Assembly (NCBI GenBank): GCA_903850425.1
Contig: CAINLR010000067.1
Location: 1-33,686, forward strand
DNA: 33,686 bases
Source: an uncultured Verrucomicrobia subdivision 3 bacterium
GTDB taxonomy: Bacteria; Verrucomicrobiota; Verrucomicrobiia; Limisphaerales; UBA11358
Direction: 5' to 3'
Part shown: in pieces, positions 31,636-33,686 of the stretch
Position numbering within the stretch: the first letter of the stretch is position 1
Layout of the letters: every line of letters begins with the position of its first letter
Notes under the pieces: model-generated
What the model saw: the letters and a program-made list of their open reading frames with translations, nothing else
What the model was told of the DNA's origin: nothing
Databases searched by the model: none
Program-made: the position numbers and the translations under genes

Positions 31636-32922
31636 TTAGTTTTTTTCTGATTTATTCACCACCTTTTTTTGGGTGACTTTGACCGTTTGCAAGGTCAGCA
31701 CCCACGACCCATGCTTGAGTTGGTTTTGTTGATGCAGCTCGGCATCGTAGGGGCGGTGTGTGGACTGCATCTTCCAGATGATTTTCAGCCAGCGTTGCGC
31801 CAAACACCGTAGCGCACAGGCGTGGCTTTTGCCTTCGGCACGCTTGTGCTGATAGTAGATGGACGCCCAGCCACATTTCCGTCGGCTGTTGTTCGTCCAC
31901 AAGTGCAGGACGCACCGCAGGTGTTTGTCGCAGTGGCGCCGGATTTTGGTCCGGTGGATCTGGCCGGACTGGTAGCTGACCGGCGCGGTGCCCGCGATGG
32001 CTTGCAAGGCTGCGGGATCGGAAAAACGTTCCGGATTGAGTGACAGTTCGGCCAACAGCCGTGGTGCCAGCAATGGCCCCGCCCCTGGCAAGGATTCAAA
32101 CAACGGATAGTTGGCGTGCTGACGATAGAGCGCCTGGATTTGCTCATGATAGTGATCGATCTGGAGCTGCAAAGTTTTGAGCAGGTGGGCCAGACTGAGG
32201 GCGAGCTGACTTTTGGCCGCGGTGACAGGAGCGCGACCACAGAACTGGTCGGCGCGGGCAAACACTTCCAAACGAGGCCCGGCAGTTTCCGGTCGCCAGA
32301 GCCGGTGCGTATGCAGGAACTTTTCCCACCGCCGCTTCCCCGCCGCAACCAGTTGTTGCGGCGTGGGGAATTGGAGGATGAAATCCCAGGCGGCGGGCAG
32401 GGTCAACCGGTCAAACGCCTCCACCGCTGCGGGATAGTATTCTTTGAGGGTCGCTTCGAGTTGGTTGACCAACAGGGTGCGCTGTTGGATGAGGCGCACT
32501 TCGTCGCGGCACAACAACCGGAGTTGCTCGGCCTGCGGATCGTTGGGGGCGATGGCTTTCCAGTCCTGCCCCTCGGTGCGCAGGGCGGCGGCAAGCGCCC
32601 ACGCATCAATGGCGTCCGTCTTGCACCCGCTGGGAGCCTTGCGTTTGCGGTAGCTGGCGGCACTGATGGGATGGACGGGATAAACCGTGCAGCCGCTGGT
32701 GACCAACTGGTCAATGACCAGTCCATGGCGGGTTTCGACGGCGAAGGCCAGGCTGGGATAAGCCTGAATGCGTTCGCGGAACTGTTCCCAGCCAGCTTGT
32801 GAGTGCGCGATGCGGAAGTCGGTCACGATCGCGCCTTCGGCATCGATGATCACGATGTCGTGATGGTCGTCGGCCCAATCAAAGCCGGCGAAGTGAGTCG
32901 TTGCGGACCAGTTGTTTTTCAT
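31636..32922 (-). CDS. IS110-family transposase (DEDD/serine recombinase)
   Basis: 428 aa from ATG 32922, with AGGAG 6 nt upstream; the open frame to 33141 is non-coding IS sequence. The N-terminal RuvC-like domain has the full DEDD set: D15 in GFDWADDHHD, E63 in AVETRHG, D103 and D106 in KTDAIDAW. A coiled middle region follows, then the C-terminal Tnp domain with LFESLPGAGPLLAPRLLAEL and GTAPVSYQSGQ, where S318 is the likely nucleophile. Both domains are intact, so it may be active. IS110 enzymes are guided by a bridge RNA that pairs with donor and target DNA. Confidence 0.95.
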   Translation of the reverse strand: MKNNWSATTHFAGFDWADDHHDIVIIDAEGAIVTDFRIAHSQAGWEQFRERIQAYPSLAFAVETRHGLVIDQLVTSGCTVYPVHPISAASYRKRKAPSGCKTDAIDAWALAAALRTEGQDWKAIAPNDPQAEQLRLLCRDEVRLIQQRTLLVNQLEATLKEYYPAAVEAFDRLTLPAAWDFILQFPTPQQLVAAGKRRWEKFLHTHRLWRPETAGPRLEVFARADQFCGRAPVTAAKSQLALSLAHLLKTLQLQIDHYHEQIQALYRQHANYPLFESLPGAGPLLAPRLLAELSLNPERFSDPAALQAIAGTAPVSYQSGQIHRTKIRRHCDKHLRCVLHLWTNNSRRKCGWASIYYQHKRAEGKSHACALRCLAQRWLKIIWKMQSTHRPYDAELHQQNQLKHGSWVLTLQTVKVTQKKVVNKSEKN

Positions 32923-33120
32923 AGTTGCTCCTTTCGTTTGGCGCATCGCGTTCCTGTCACCAGTCAAGCTGATACAAGGAGCCTCATGGGCAATTGTTCT
33001 CTCAGACTTTTGGACAGGCGCTGCCCGGCGGACCGGTGAACTACAGCAGGTCTTCGCGAGACTAGCGAAAGGCAACCGTGTTCCGCCGGGGAGCGATGCG
33101 ATGGGAGATATTATTCCCAC

Positions 33121-33135
33121 CGCAAAAGTTTTGCG
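33121..33135. promoter_or_regulatory. 15-bp palindrome in the IS110 leader
   Basis: CGCAAAA-G-TTTTGCG is a perfect 7+1+7 palindrome between the candidate bridge RNA and the transposase start. It may be a protein-binding site or the end of the RNA. Confidence 0.3.
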
Positions 33136-33144
33136 CGGCACAGT

Positions 33145-33299
33145 TATTCACCGGTGGCTGCGGGGAGTTCGTGCGCTCTCCTCGCCACCGGTGAATATCT
33201 GTGGAGAACGTATCAGCGAAAGGCCAGCCGTGACTGATCATCGTAAACCGATGATGGCTGGCCGGTGCTGGCCTGTGGGATAAAGGGTTTACAGGCCAG
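33145..33299 (-). ncRNA. Candidate IS110 bridge RNA
   Basis: Read on the minus strand, three hairpins follow in order upstream of the transposase. (A) CTGGCCTGT/ACAGGCCAG with a 14-nt loop (33299-33268). (B) GGCCAGCC/GGCTGGCC enclosing ATCATCG/CGATGAT, with a 7-nt one-sided bulge (33263-33222). (C) a 14-bp stem TATTCACCGGTGGC/GCCACCGGTGAATA enclosing an internal loop and GGAG/CTCC (33197-33145). One 5' stem-loop followed by two large looped stems, about 155 nt in all and on the transposase strand, is the layout known for IS110 bridge RNAs. Guide pairing could not be proven by eye. Confidence 0.55.
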
Positions 33300-33342
33300 T
33301 CATGAGCGCCGGCGTCCGCGCGCGGGAAATGATCATCGTAAA
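33235..33342. repeat. 13-bp direct repeat linking hairpin B to the outer IS region
   Basis: TGATCATCGTAAA occurs at 33235-33247, inside hairpin B, and at 33330-33342, outside all three hairpins. In IS110 elements part of the guide loop matches DNA at the element end, so the outer copy may mark the left end. Confidence 0.55.
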
Positions 33343-33376
33343 TGGAAACCGTGAATTTGCCGCGCGATTCGTCCTG

Positions 33377-33422
33377 TTGAGCAAAGCGAACTAATTTCCT
33401 ATTGAGCAGGGCGAACTAATTT
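33377..33422. repeat. Two near-identical 21-bp direct repeats
   Basis: TTGAGCAAAGCGAACTAATT at 33377 and TTGAGCAGGGCGAACTAATT at 33402 differ at 2 positions and repeat with a 25-bp period; both end in a further T. Tandem terminal repeats of this kind are seen at the ends of IS21-like elements, where they bind the transposase. No such transposase is inside the window. Confidence 0.6.
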
Positions 33423-33659
33423 TGCGTTTCGAGCGCAATCGAATTACCGCCAGCATCCGCATTGTCCACGGCACACGACTTCACCTGGTTGCATGTGGCA
33501 CGAATGGCAAACACCGCACAAATGATCAAAACGCGGGCAAATTACCGGGCCAGGCCGGAAACAGACGCTAAAACAGCGAATTGACTGGTAATGATTTTTC
33601 TGGCAAACCGCCTGAAAATAATGAATTTTGTGAGCCGGTAACGAATTTAATTTTTGACA
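33423..33659. other. Non-coding interval near the right edge
   Basis: I see no convincing gene. The sequence is A/T-richer than the rest of the window, and the short frames on both strands are not protein-like. Confidence 0.4.
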
Positions 33660-33686
33660 ATGGCGACTCAACCTGATCCAAGTGAC
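33660..33686 (+). CDS. Possible start of a gene cut by the right edge
   Basis: ATG 33660 opens MATQPDPSD to the window edge. The codons look plausible, but there is no ribosome site, and nine residues cannot be identified. Confidence 0.15.

Larger units (their letters stand above)
31521..33345 (-). mobile_element. IS110-family insertion sequence (ends approximate)
   Basis: One intact transposase, a long structured non-coding region upstream of it, and no terminal inverted repeats, as expected for IS110. The left (upstream) end is placed near 33330-33345 because a 13-mer there is repeated inside the candidate bridge RNA. The right end is only guessed from the inverted repeats at 31521-31614. 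Confidence 0.6.

Noticed and set aside
1-33686. CRISPR array
   Set aside because: No regularly spaced identical repeats with unique spacers were seen; the only tandem repeat (33377-33422) has two units.

Overview
The window looks like an accessory region of a Verrucomicrobiota chromosome, most likely from the Limisphaerales/Pedosphaera side. This is inference. The clues are a secreted Ig-like protein ending in the FWRIR-type C-terminus common there (21022-21843), a small basic 'AVALGRLGG...AALARW' protein (7890-8054), moderately high GC and weak Shine-Dalgarno use. The left edge holds the start of a minus-strand gene. It is followed by the 3' end of a tRNA-Ser and, directly beside it, a tyrosine recombinase (578-1741). 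This is the usual signature of an island integrated into a tRNA gene, with the island extending to the right.

The left half is cargo that looks like anti-phage or stress defence. First comes a tight minus-strand trio: a PLD-like protein, a ClpA/ClpC-type double AAA+ unfoldase, and a Ser/Thr kinase fused to a long TPR array (7752 down to 1769). I do not recognise this trio as a named system. After two small plus-strand genes comes a seven-gene minus-strand operon (18429 down to 8599): MORC/MutL-like GHKL ATPase, Z1 helicase-like ATPase, DUF4420 PD-(D/E)XK protein, AIPR protein, C5-cytosine methyltransferase, a 123-aa unknown and a Vsr endonuclease. This matches the known class of MutL/MORC-ATPase restriction-modification clusters. 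Two overlapping plus-strand genes of unknown function follow (18735-20982), then the secreted Ig-like protein.

The right half (22071-30178) is a co-directional phage-type module with many ATGA-style overlaps: XRE regulator, excisionase-like HTH, RuvC-like resolvase, SSB-like protein, PD-(D/E)XK exonuclease, small unknowns, AEP-type primase, RepA/RecA-like ATPase, small terminase and large terminase. No portal, capsid or tail gene follows. The next 1.4 kb has no convincing gene and is dense in strong hairpins: a multi-helix domain at 30252-30609 and a 121-nt imperfect hairpin at 30628-30748. The element is therefore either a broken prophage or a satellite-like element that carries replication and packaging genes only.

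The right end carries an IS110-family element (transposase 31636-32922, minus). Three consecutive hairpins upstream of its transposase are a good candidate for its bridge RNA. A 13-bp sequence is shared between the middle hairpin and DNA further out, where the left end of the element would lie. Beyond that are two 21-bp near-identical direct repeats that may mark the terminus of another insertion sequence.
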